The notes beneath the pieces are model-generated. The model was not told the DNA's origin, made no database searches, and saw only the letters and a program-made list of their open reading frames with translations. Positions 30,449 through 37,908 of a DNA stretch of 64,000 nt are shown here, piece after piece. The translations under genes and the position numbers were made by a program. Numbering within the stretch: the first letter of the stretch is position 1; the number at the start of each line of letters is the position of its first letter. This stretch comes from Jeotgalicoccus saudimassiliensis (GTDB lineage Bacteria; Bacillota; Bacilli; Staphylococcales; Salinicoccaceae): NCBI RefSeq assembly GCF_000756715.1, contig NZ_CCSE01000001.1, positions 1,054,001 to 1,118,000 of the forward strand, read 5' to 3'.

Positions 30449-30454
30449 TATAAT
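30449..30454 (+). promoter_or_regulatory. Candidate -10 box for the NAD kinase gene
   Basis: TATAAT within GGTATATAATTTG, 136 nt before the start codon. The -35 region is poor, so the assignment is tentative. Confidence 0.3.
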
Positions 30455-30589
30455 TTGAAATAATTATATTATTAGGATTTTAAATGAATGTCAGCATGAC
30501 TGATACTGACAGTAACGGCCGGTTTTTCCAATATTGTGTGAAGATTTATATGTATAAATGAATTATTTAAATATAGGAGTACGTTAAAT

Positions 30590-31387
30590 ATGACAAATAA
30601 CACTATTTTTTTCTTCGAACCCAACAATAAGAATTCAAAAAAGATTACTGAAGATCTCGTCAACCTGTTTAGCGGGCTTGGCGTTACGACTGTCGACAAC
30701 TGCAATGATGCGGACATCGTTGCTTCAATCGGCGGAGACGGTGCGTTTTTGCAGGCGGTCAGAAAGAATGATTTCCGCAGCGACTGTATGTACATCGGCA
30801 TCGGAATTGAAGAGAAGAACTATATGTATGTGGACTTTAATTACCATAATCTGTCTGAAATCAGACAGGTTTTTAAAACCAATAACTTTGAGACGCGCAG
30901 CTATCCGGTGATTGAAGTCAAAGTTAATAACAATCAGCCGAACTACTGTCTGAATGAGTTCACAATCCGCACGAGTCTCGTACGGACTATTATGATGGAT
31001 ATTTACATAGACGACTTCCTGTTTGAACATTTCAACGGAGACGGTATCGTTATTTCGACACCGACCGGCTCAACCGGATATAACAAATCACTCGGCGGTG
31101 CGGTCGTCGATCCGTTAATCAGCGCGATGCAGGTAACGGAACTCGGCAGTGTAAACAATAATAATCACCGAACACTCGGCACGAGTTTCCTGCTGTCAAA
31201 AGCCCGTCCGCTTACGCTCGTTATCGACCAGTCCGATGACTATTATCCGATTATGAGCATGGACAACGAAGCGCTGAGCGTCCAGAACACGGAAACAGTC
31301 CGCATTAAATTAAGCGATAAAAAGATCAACACCATCAGACTTCACAACAATACATTCTGGCATAAAACGCAGAGAAACTTCCTGTAA
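30590..31387 (+). CDS. NAD kinase
   Basis: A 265-residue ATP-NAD kinase that makes NADP. The GGDG motif is at residues 48-51 (SIGGDGAFLQAV) and the second nucleotide segment is STPTGSTGYNKSLGGAVV. Length and the compact N-terminus fit the short Gram-positive enzyme. It is followed 14 nt later by a cytidine-deaminase-like gene, so they may share a transcript. Firmicutes often carry two NAD kinases; from context this is probably the YtdI-like (second) one. Confidence 0.93.
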   Translation: MTNNTIFFFEPNNKNSKKITEDLVNLFSGLGVTTVDNCNDADIVASIGGDGAFLQAVRKNDFRSDCMYIGIGIEEKNYMYVDFNYHNLSEIRQVFKTNNFETRSYPVIEVKVNNNQPNYCLNEFTIRTSLVRTIMMDIYIDDFLFEHFNGDGIVISTPTGSTGYNKSLGGAVVDPLISAMQVTELGSVNNNNHRTLGTSFLLSKARPLTLVIDQSDDYYPIMSMDNEALSVQNTETVRIKLSDKKINTIRLHNNTFWHKTQRNFL

Positions 31388-31401
31388 AGGCGGCGGTATA
31401 T

Positions 31402-31785
31402 ATGACGATGAAATACGATCTGCATACGATAGCAAAAAGTACCCTGCGCCCGAGAAATCTTGCGCGAAACGGCAAAGCAGGCTACGTGGCAGCTGCCCTG
31501 TTAACAAAAGACGGCAACCTTTACACCGGCGTGTCGATTGACGTCGCCTGTTCGATGGGCTTTTGTGCCGAACACTCCGCAATCGCCGCCATGGTCACTG
31601 CGGGCGAAACACGTATAGCGGAAATCATTGCAGTCCACAGGGACGGCCGCGTGCTGCCTCCATGCGGGAGATGCCGTGAATTTATCGTGCAGATTCATAA
31701 TAAAAACTATGACTGCTGTGTGCATCTGCCGGATGAAAGAGTCGTAAAGCTGCGTGAACTCCTCCCCGAGCGATGGGACATGTAA
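31402..31785 (+). CDS. Cytidine deaminase-like protein (blasticidin-S-deaminase-like)
   Basis: A 127-residue zinc hydrolase. The zinc motif is GFCAEHSAIAAM (Cys plus catalytic Glu) with the second pair in PPCGRCREF. The pattern CAEHSAI/CGRCREF and the C-terminal VVKLRELLPERW resemble blasticidin-S deaminases more than housekeeping cytidine deaminases (CAERTAI, CGACRQ). The substrate may be a nucleoside or a nucleoside antibiotic. It lies downstream of the NAD kinase and ends before a terminator and array E. Confidence 0.85.
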   Translation: MTMKYDLHTIAKSTLRPRNLARNGKAGYVAAALLTKDGNLYTGVSIDVACSMGFCAEHSAIAAMVTAGETRIAEIIAVHRDGRVLPPCGRCREFIVQIHNKNYDCCVHLPDERVVKLRELLPERWDM

Positions 31786-31798
31786 ACATTTAGAGTCG

Positions 31799-31846
31799 AA
31801 AGTCGGGCCACCTGTACGTTTATGTGCATGGGGTCTGACTTTTTTT
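31799..31846 (+). terminator. Terminator after deaminase-like gene
   Basis: AAAGTCGGGCC pairs with GGTCTGACTTT (with G-T pairs) across a ~22-nt loop, followed by TTTTTTT. Confidence 0.65.
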
Positions 31847-31884
31847 GGATTTTGGGTGTCGATTGGCGTAATCGGGGGAGTCCC

Positions 31885-32284
31885 GGTTCACAACGGCGAA
31901 TCACCTTTGTCATTCCAGCTCCCCCGATTTACAACGGCGGATCACCGTTGTCATTCAAGCTCCCCCGGTTTACAACGGCGAATCACCGTTGTCATTCCAG
32001 CTCCCCCGGTTCACAACGGCGAATCACCGTTGTCATTCCAACTCCCCCGGTTCACAACGGCCGATCACCGTTGTCATTCAAGCTCCCCCGGTTCACAACG
32101 GCGGATCACCGTTGTCATTCCAACTCCCCCGGTTCACAACGGCGAATCACCGTTGTCATTCGGACACTCCTGGTTCACAACGGCGGATCACCGTTGTCAT
32201 TCGAGCTCCCCCGGTTCACAACGGCGGATCACCGTTGTCATTCAAGCTCCCCCGGTTTACAACGGCGAATCACCGTTGTCATTC
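31885..32284. repeat. Array E: 10 tandem 41-bp units, ACAACGG family
   Basis: Cores start at 31890, 31931, 31972, 32013, 32054, 32095, 32136, 32177, 32218 and 32259. The usual core is ACAACGGCGAATCACCGTTGT, a 7-bp inverted pair around seven bases; linkers are CATTC-(C/A)A(G/A)CTCCCCCGGTTC. It ends 14 bp from the stop codon of the minus-strand LysR gene, which has no other visible terminator, so this array may act as that gene's 3' end. Confidence 0.95.
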
Positions 32285-32297
32285 GAACTCACAAAAA

Positions 32298-33206
32298 TCA
32301 CAACCGACCATCAAACAAATCATCATCCGCCAGGATTTTCTCCATAATTTCACCTTTATGAGCATAAATGACTTCAAGCGCAGGCTTAACTTTTTCGTTG
32401 TGTTTATCGTATACAGCAAAACAGGTGCGTTCCGGAGTATTACCAGTAAACCGGATAACTTTAATATGCCGTTCCTTCACGTACTGTTTTGCAATCGACA
32501 CGGGAACGATGCCCCAAAATCCAGGTTCCTCCAGCAATTCACCGAGCAGCAGACCGGTATCGACCTGTACACCGAGCGTGCCTTCATAACCGAACTCTTT
32601 TTCATGCCATATTCTGAAGTTGTATCCCCAGTTTAAATATATTTCCTTCTTCGGATCGAGCTCACGTACAGACTCCAGCAGCCGGATGTCTATCTCGCGA
32701 TTCATCACCAGCACGAGTTCTTCCGTAAACAGTACTTCATTAATGAGCGATTTCGAAAATTTCTCCTGCTGCACGAGTCCAATTCCAATTTCATTATTTT
32801 CAAGAAGCGTATAAATTTCCAGCGACTGATGAGTTCTGAAGAAATAATTGACTTCATTATCTTTCGCCATAATCGAACGGTATAGATTCTGCATAATATA
32901 GTTGTGCACGCTGTCAATCGCTGCTATCGACAGGTCATTTTTATACCGTTTCTCCTTCAGCATTTTTGCCTCGCCGATTATAGACTCCATTTTCAATGCC
33001 AGTGCATAAAATTCTTCACCCGACTGTGTCAATTCAACGTTTTTTATTCCTTTCCCGCGTGTCAGCAGGTTCACTTCCAGCTTGTTTTCAAGCGATTTGA
33101 TGCGCTGGCTGATTGTCGACTGTGAGATAAACAACCGCTCCGCCGCGCCGGTAATACTCCCCGAGCGGATTACGGTTAAAAATGCTTCAATTTCAGAATA
33201 GTTCAT
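32298..33206 (-). CDS. LysR-family transcriptional regulator
   Basis: A 302-residue regulator with the LysR winged helix at residues 1-60 (MNYSEIEAFLTVIRSGSITG, then FISQSTISQRIKSLE) and a periplasmic-binding-like effector domain from ~90. It is divergent from an aminotransferase-RidA operon, 117 bp away, with a T-N11-A dyad in between. Divergent LysR genes usually control the neighbour in response to its substrate, so that is the inferred role. ATG at 33206 behind AGGAG. Confidence 0.92.
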   Translation of the reverse strand: MNYSEIEAFLTVIRSGSITGAAERLFISQSTISQRIKSLENKLEVNLLTRGKGIKNVELTQSGEEFYALALKMESIIGEAKMLKEKRYKNDLSIAAIDSVHNYIMQNLYRSIMAKDNEVNYFFRTHQSLEIYTLLENNEIGIGLVQQEKFSKSLINEVLFTEELVLVMNREIDIRLLESVRELDPKKEIYLNWGYNFRIWHEKEFGYEGTLGVQVDTGLLLGELLEEPGFWGIVPVSIAKQYVKERHIKVIRFTGNTPERTCFAVYDKHNEKVKPALEVIYAHKGEIMEKILADDDLFDGRL

Positions 33207-33276
33207 CGTCTGCTCCTAATATTAGTATTCTCGATATTTAATGTGTATATATCGTATTTTACACCATAGTATATTG

Positions 33277-33293
33277 AATGTTAATTTAGCATT
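33277..33293. promoter_or_regulatory. LysR-type box (T-N11-A dyad)
   Basis: AATG-N9-CATT is a perfect dyad with T at 33279 and A at 33291, flanked by ATAT on both sides. It overlaps a weak promoter (TTGAAT at 33274, 16 bp, TATAGA at 33296) for the aminotransferase gene. Confidence 0.45.
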
Positions 33294-33323
33294 GATATAG
33301 AAGTTATCTTACGGAGGTATATT

Positions 33324-34550
33324 ATGACTGATAAAAATAGCAATATCGAAGAGTTATTTATGAAACTGAATGCAGACAACGCTCCCGGACAGGAATCCCG
33401 TCAGAAAAATAATGAATTAAAATTAATCGGTGATAAAATCGAAGGGGAATACGTCGATTTTTCACACGGTGATGTGGATGCGCATAAACCGATTCCGGGT
33501 GTACTCGATCATTACATAGACGGTTTCAACACCGGCGGCAGTCAGGCATACACAGAATACCGCGGCCAGGCAGAACTGCTGAAAGAAACTGCAGAAAAGC
33601 TCGGCAGTTTCACCGGCACACATATTTCACCTGAGGATGAACTCATTATTACACCGGGCACCCAGGGTGCTCTCTTTCTTGCACTTGGTGCAACTGTAAC
33701 ATTCGGTGACAAAGTTGCGATTGTCGAACCGGACTACTTTGCGAACCGCAAACTCGTTCATTTTTTCCGCGGAGAAGTCGTACCTGTACAGATGGACTAT
33801 TTAAATCACGATGACAAAGCAGGAATCGACCTCAGTGAACTGGAGCAGGCATTCAAAAACGGTGTAAAAGTGTTCCTGTTCTCAAATCCCAATAATCCAA
33901 GCGGTGCAATTTACTCAAGTGAAGAAATTAATCAAATTGCAGAACTTGTTTCAAAATACGGTGTAACTGTCATCGCAGATGAGCTATACTCGAGACAGCT
34001 GTTCGATAATAGAGAATATACACATCTCATTGCCCACCCCGGGGTGGACAGAAATAAAATCATCACAATTATCGGACCGTCGAAAACTGAATCACTGAGC
34101 GGTTTCAGACTTGGAGCCGGTTTTGGTTCGTCTGAAATAATTGACCGCATGGAACAGCTTCAGGCTATCGTTTCACTCCGTGCGAGCGGTTATTCGCAGG
34201 CGGCACTAAAATCGTGGTTCAGCGAACCGGAAGGATGGATGGCAGAGCGCATCGAGTCACATCAGGCAATCCGCGATGATCTGGTTACACTTTTTAGGGA
34301 CGCAGGCTACAAAGTCCGGCTGACTGAAGCCGGCAGTTACGTTTTCCCGCAGGCTCAAAATTTATCGATTGATGATGTACAGATCGCAAAAATTTTAAGA
34401 GAACAGGCAAACGTTGCAGTAACACCTGGAACTGAGTTCGCACCATACTGCACGGACAGTTTCAGACTCAACTTTTCACAGGACCACGGTAAAGCCGTCG
34501 ATGCTGTGAAGAGAATAATTAAAGTATTGGAGAATTACAAAAATGGATAA
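33324..34550 (+). CDS. PLP-dependent aminotransferase, class I/II
   Basis: A 408-residue fold-type I aminotransferase. Visible motifs are TPGTQGALFLAL (phosphate site), FSNPNNPSGAI (Asn189-Gly194), Asp219 in VIADELYSR, the Schiff-base Lys254 in GPSKTESLSGFRLG and the C-terminal Arg in SFRLNFS. The substrate amino acid cannot be deduced. The downstream RidA gene overlaps by 8 nt, which fits an enzyme that releases reactive enamine/imine products. Start ATG at 33324 with CGGAGGT. Probably controlled by the divergent LysR protein. Confidence 0.93.
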   Translation: MTDKNSNIEELFMKLNADNAPGQESRQKNNELKLIGDKIEGEYVDFSHGDVDAHKPIPGVLDHYIDGFNTGGSQAYTEYRGQAELLKETAEKLGSFTGTHISPEDELIITPGTQGALFLALGATVTFGDKVAIVEPDYFANRKLVHFFRGEVVPVQMDYLNHDDKAGIDLSELEQAFKNGVKVFLFSNPNNPSGAIYSSEEINQIAELVSKYGVTVIADELYSRQLFDNREYTHLIAHPGVDRNKIITIIGPSKTESLSGFRLGAGFGSSEIIDRMEQLQAIVSLRASGYSQAALKSWFSEPEGWMAERIESHQAIRDDLVTLFRDAGYKVRLTEAGSYVFPQAQNLSIDDVQIAKILREQANVAVTPGTEFAPYCTDSFRLNFSQDHGKAVDAVKRIIKVLENYKNG

Positions 34551-34962
34551 CATGGTAGTTCCTAACGGAAGTTATAAGCTGGCAAAAAGAATTGGCGACG
34601 TGGTGTACACGTCGGGTATTACACCGAAAATTGACGGCGAACTGATTATGACAGGGAAAATCAGTGCTGCCGATGACATTTCCAAATATAAGGAAATAGC
34701 AGAACAGACAATCAAAAATGCGATTTACGTTACAGATCAGGAGCTGACACTGCACGAAAGTGTAACTGAAGTTGTCGATATGACAGTATACATCAATGCG
34801 TCGGATGACTTCACGCAGCACGCGCGTATCGCAGACTTCGCATCGGATTATCTCTTTAAAGTATTCGGCGAGGATGGACTTGGGACACGTACAGCAGTCG
34901 GCGTTTCATCGCTGCCGGACAACTCCCCGATCGAAATTAAATTAATTACAGCAGTTAAATAA
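34543..34962 (+). CDS. RidA-family protein (enamine/imine deaminase-like)
   Basis: A 139-residue YjgF/YER057c/UK114 protein. Features: VPNGSYKLAKRIGDVVYTSGITP (start to ~residue 27), VDMTVYINASDDF, the conserved Arg in GLGTRTAVGVSSLP and the Glu in PIEIKL. RidA proteins hydrolyse imines made by PLP enzymes. It overlaps the aminotransferase by 8 nt, so the two are co-translated and probably act in sequence. GGAG lies 10 nt before the ATG. Confidence 0.93.
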   Translation: MDNMVVPNGSYKLAKRIGDVVYTSGITPKIDGELIMTGKISAADDISKYKEIAEQTIKNAIYVTDQELTLHESVTEVVDMTVYINASDDFTQHARIADFASDYLFKVFGEDGLGTRTAVGVSSLPDNSPIEIKLITAVK

Positions 34963-34972
34963 TTACACGATA

Positions 34973-35010
34973 AAAACCGGGCTCTTATTAATAGAGACCC
35001 GGTTTTATTT
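34973..35010 (+). terminator. Terminator after ridA-like gene
   Basis: The stem AAAACCGGG-CTCT/AGAG-A-CCCGGTTTT is followed by ATTT. A-runs upstream allow activity in both directions. Confidence 0.85.
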
Positions 35011-35025
35011 GTGATGGTGCCGGCC

Positions 35026-35466
35026 GGTTTACAACGGCGGACCACCGTTGTCATTCCAGCGCTCCCGGTTTACAACGGTGGACGCACGTTGTCATTCCAG
35101 CACCCCCGGTTCACAACGGTGGATGCACGTTGTCATTCCAGCACCCCCGGTTCACAACGGTGGATGCACGTTGTCATTCCAACACCCCCGGTTCACAACG
35201 GCGGACGACCGATGTCATTCCAGCACTCCCGGTTCACAACGGCAGACGCACGTTGTCATTCCAACACCCCCGGTTTACAACAGCGGACGCACGTTGTCAT
35301 TCCAACACCCCCGGTTCACAACAGCGGATCACCGTTGTCATTCCAACACCCCCGGTTCACAACGGCGGACGCACGTTGTCATTCCAACACTCCCGGTTCA
35401 CAACAGCAAACGCACGTTGTCATTCCAGCATCCCCGGTTCACAACGGTGGACCACCGTTGTAAACC
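35026..35466. repeat. Array F: 11 tandem 41-bp units, ACAACGG family
   Basis: Cores lie every 41 bp from 35031 to 35441. The usual form is ACAACGG(C/T)GGACGCACGTTGT; some units have ACAACAG. The ends are a perfect 12-bp inverted pair: GGTTTACAACGG at 35026-35037 and CCGTTGTAAACC at 35455-35466, so the last unit has a different right arm (AAACC) from the inner units (CATTCC). The array lies between two terminators in a convergent gap. Confidence 0.96.
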
Positions 35467-35492
35467 AACTCAACAACCAGTCAATCCCAAAC

Positions 35493-35516
35493 AAAAAAAG
35501 AGACCTTCCGGTCTCT
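35493..35516 (-). terminator. Terminator after thiI
   Basis: The stem AGAGACC/GGTCTCT (loop TTCC region) is followed by TTTTTT on the minus strand. Confidence 0.85.
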
Positions 35517-35524
35517 TCGCTCAC

Positions 35525-36727
35525 CTACAGCAGATCGCTGAATTCATCTTTAGTTTCTTCTTTTTTAGACGGCATATACACTTCGATATTTTCCATCGCT
35601 TTATCGATCATCGGTTCAAAGTCCACCGCGCTTTCGAATTTCTTAACCGATTCAAGTGACGGTTTTGTTTTCGGTGCTTTCGGTTTGAATATCGTGCAGC
35701 AGTCTTCAAACGGCAGAATGGAAGTTTCGTAAGTGCCCATCTGCTTCGCCATTTTCACAATGTCATTTTTCTCAAGTGTCAATAACGGACGGAGTACCGG
35801 CAGTGTTGTCACTTCGTTAATTGCGAACATGCTTGTTAACGTCTGTGATGCGACCTGTCCCAGATTCTCACCGTTCACTACCGCTTCCCCGCCGATTTTC
35901 ATCGTCAGTTTTTCAGCAACTCTCAGCATAATACGTCGTGTGGATGTCATCGACAGGTTATCCGGAATTCGGTCGTATAACGTTGTCTGCAGTTCAGTGA
36001 ACGGCACGATGTGAAGTTTAATATCGTAACCTGTTCTCTCACTCATAATGTCGACAAGGGCTTTAACTTTGTCCGTTGCCTGCGGGCTCGTGTACGGCGG
36101 TGAGTGGAAGTGAATCGCTTCGATTTCCACACCTCTGCGCATAATATCGATGCCCGCCACAGGTGAGTCTATCCCGCCAGACAGCATCAATAATGCTTTA
36201 CCGCCGGTACCAAGCGGCAGTCCGCCGAGTCCTTTTATCGTTTCGTAATACATGTAAATCGCATCTGGTCTGATTTCAGCCAGTATTTTGTAATCCGGTT
36301 TTCTGACATCTACTATCAGATGCGTCGTGTGGTCAAAAATGTGATTTCCAAGCAGCTGCTGCACACCGTATGTGTCCAGGTGATACTGCTTGTCTGCGCG
36401 CTTAACTTCAATTTTAAAAGTGTGTCCCGGCTCAATTTCATTGGCAAACTGGAGGGCTGTATCTTTCATTGCCTCATCCGTTTTATCGATTTTAATCACC
36501 GGTGACATGCTTAAAATACCGCTGATGTTCATCAGCTTGTCGATAATCTCATGCGGATTCTCTTCGTTGATTTCAATATAGGCACGGTCGCGGTTGGCTT
36601 TAACTTCTACATTAAAATCCTTCAGCGCTTTATTCATGCGGTCGCGCAGTGCGTGCACGAACATTCTTCTGTTTTTCGTTTTCAGCGTCAGTTCGCCGTA
36701 ACGGATTAATATGTGATCAAATTTCAT
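35525..36727 (-). CDS. thiI: tRNA 4-thiouridine / thiamine thiazole sulfurtransferase
   Basis: A 400-residue cytosolic enzyme. An N-terminal ferredoxin-like and THUMP region (residues ~1-165, MKFDHILIRYGELTLK) binds tRNA, and a PP-loop ATPase domain has SGGIDSP at 183-189. There is no C-terminal rhodanese domain, as is usual in Gram-positive ThiI, so sulfur must come from the partner cysteine desulfurase. That gene lies directly upstream and overlaps by 4 nt (ATGA). Confidence 0.95.
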   Translation of the reverse strand: MKFDHILIRYGELTLKTKNRRMFVHALRDRMNKALKDFNVEVKANRDRAYIEINEENPHEIIDKLMNISGILSMSPVIKIDKTDEAMKDTALQFANEIEPGHTFKIEVKRADKQYHLDTYGVQQLLGNHIFDHTTHLIVDVRKPDYKILAEIRPDAIYMYYETIKGLGGLPLGTGGKALLMLSGGIDSPVAGIDIMRRGVEIEAIHFHSPPYTSPQATDKVKALVDIMSERTGYDIKLHIVPFTELQTTLYDRIPDNLSMTSTRRIMLRVAEKLTMKIGGEAVVNGENLGQVASQTLTSMFAINEVTTLPVLRPLLTLEKNDIVKMAKQMGTYETSILPFEDCCTIFKPKAPKTKPSLESVKKFESAVDFEPMIDKAMENIEVYMPSKKEETKDEFSDLL

Positions 36728-37851
36728 TTCAGTACATCTCCTAATTCTTCATAAACCTCTTTTAGCGCGGTAATCAGCTGTTTGACGTCGTCTGCTGTCG
36801 TGCTTCGCCCCATCGAAATGCGGATACTGCCTTCGATAACATTATCTTCATTATCCAGTGCAAGGAGTGTTTCGTTCAACGTCGCAAGTTTAGATGCGCA
36901 TGCACTCGTCGTCGACACTGCGATGCCGCGTTTTGACAATGCATTCACAACCACTTCGCCTTTCGCGCCGACAAACGACATATTAACAATATATGGTGCT
37001 GCTTTCGGCTGCAGGCGGATAAACTCCATCTCCTCTACAGATTCGCGTATCTTCATATTAAACTGTGATAAACGTTTATTCACTTCTCGTGCCTCGCCAA
37101 GCGTCAGTCTGAGCGCTTTCGCCATCGCTGCTATGCCCGGCAGATTCACCGTGCCGCTTCTTACATTATACTCATGTCCTCCGCCGTATAACACGGGTTT
37201 CATCGTTGCAAGGTCTCTTATAAACAGACCGCCGATACCTTTAACCCCGTTAAACTTATGCGCGGAAATACTGATTGTGTCGACTCCGTTGTAATCGATA
37301 TCAGCCTTGCCGACTGCCTGTGTCGCATCTACGTGGAAATGCACTTTCGGGTAATCTTTCAGTATCTTCGTAATTTCCCTGACCGGCTGCACACTGCCGA
37401 CGATATTGTTCAGCGCCATTACGGTAACGAACACCACATCTGAATCAAGCAGTGTTTTTAAATGCTCAAGATCCACAGTGCCATCTTGTTTCGTGTCGAT
37501 ATACTTCACGTTAAAGCCGTCCTGCTTCATTTCCTCAAGTACGTTAACGATACTCGGATGTTCAAGTTCACTCGTTAGAATCGTCTTGCCGAACTGTTTC
37601 TTTCTTCTCAGCATACTCTGAATTGCGATATTGTTGCTTTCTGTCGCACTCGCTGTAAATACTAAATCATAATTTTTCAGTTCCATCAGGTCAAGCATTT
37701 GTTTTCTCGCCGCTTCAAGCAGTCTCGCTGCATCTTTACCGCTCTGATGAATACTCGCTGTATTAAAAAAGTATTTTTCACTCACTGTCATATATGTCTC
37801 AAGCGCTTCTTTATAAGGCGCTGTCGTCGCTGCATTATCAAAATATATCAT
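36724..37851 (-). CDS. Cysteine desulfurase, NifS/IscS-like (ThiI partner)
   Basis: A 375-residue PLP enzyme that takes sulfur from cysteine and hands it to acceptor proteins. The PLP lysine is Lys199 in SISAHKFNGVKG, the pocket His lies in SELEHPS, and the active-site cysteine is Cys318 in STTSACASK. It corresponds to the NifZ-type enzyme of Bacillus dedicated to ThiI, and the 4-nt overlap with thiI supports that. ATG at 37851 behind GAGAGGTG. Confidence 0.94.
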   Translation of the reverse strand: MIYFDNAATTAPYKEALETYMTVSEKYFFNTASIHQSGKDAARLLEAARKQMLDLMELKNYDLVFTASATESNNIAIQSMLRRKKQFGKTILTSELEHPSIVNVLEEMKQDGFNVKYIDTKQDGTVDLEHLKTLLDSDVVFVTVMALNNIVGSVQPVREITKILKDYPKVHFHVDATQAVGKADIDYNGVDTISISAHKFNGVKGIGGLFIRDLATMKPVLYGGGHEYNVRSGTVNLPGIAAMAKALRLTLGEAREVNKRLSQFNMKIRESVEEMEFIRLQPKAAPYIVNMSFVGAKGEVVVNALSKRGIAVSTTSACASKLATLNETLLALDNEDNVIEGSIRISMGRSTTADDVKQLITALKEVYEELGDVLK

Positions 37852-37872
37852 CCAAATTCACCTCTCACATAA

Positions 37873-37906
37873 AATGACTTAGGATATGACATATCCTAAG
37901 TCATTA
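37873..37906 (-). terminator. Hairpin after ezrA
   Basis: A 15-bp perfect stem AATGACTTAGGATAT/ATATCCTAAGTCATT (loop GAC) is followed by TTATG on the minus strand. The stem is strong but the T-run short, so it is a probable terminator. Confidence 0.65.
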
Positions 37907-37908
37907 TG

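Noticed and set aside
30484-30561. Short 25-codon reading frame upstream of the NAD kinase gene as a leader peptide
   Set aside because: Ribosome site is weak, composition shows no regulatory codon run and no attenuator hairpin follows.
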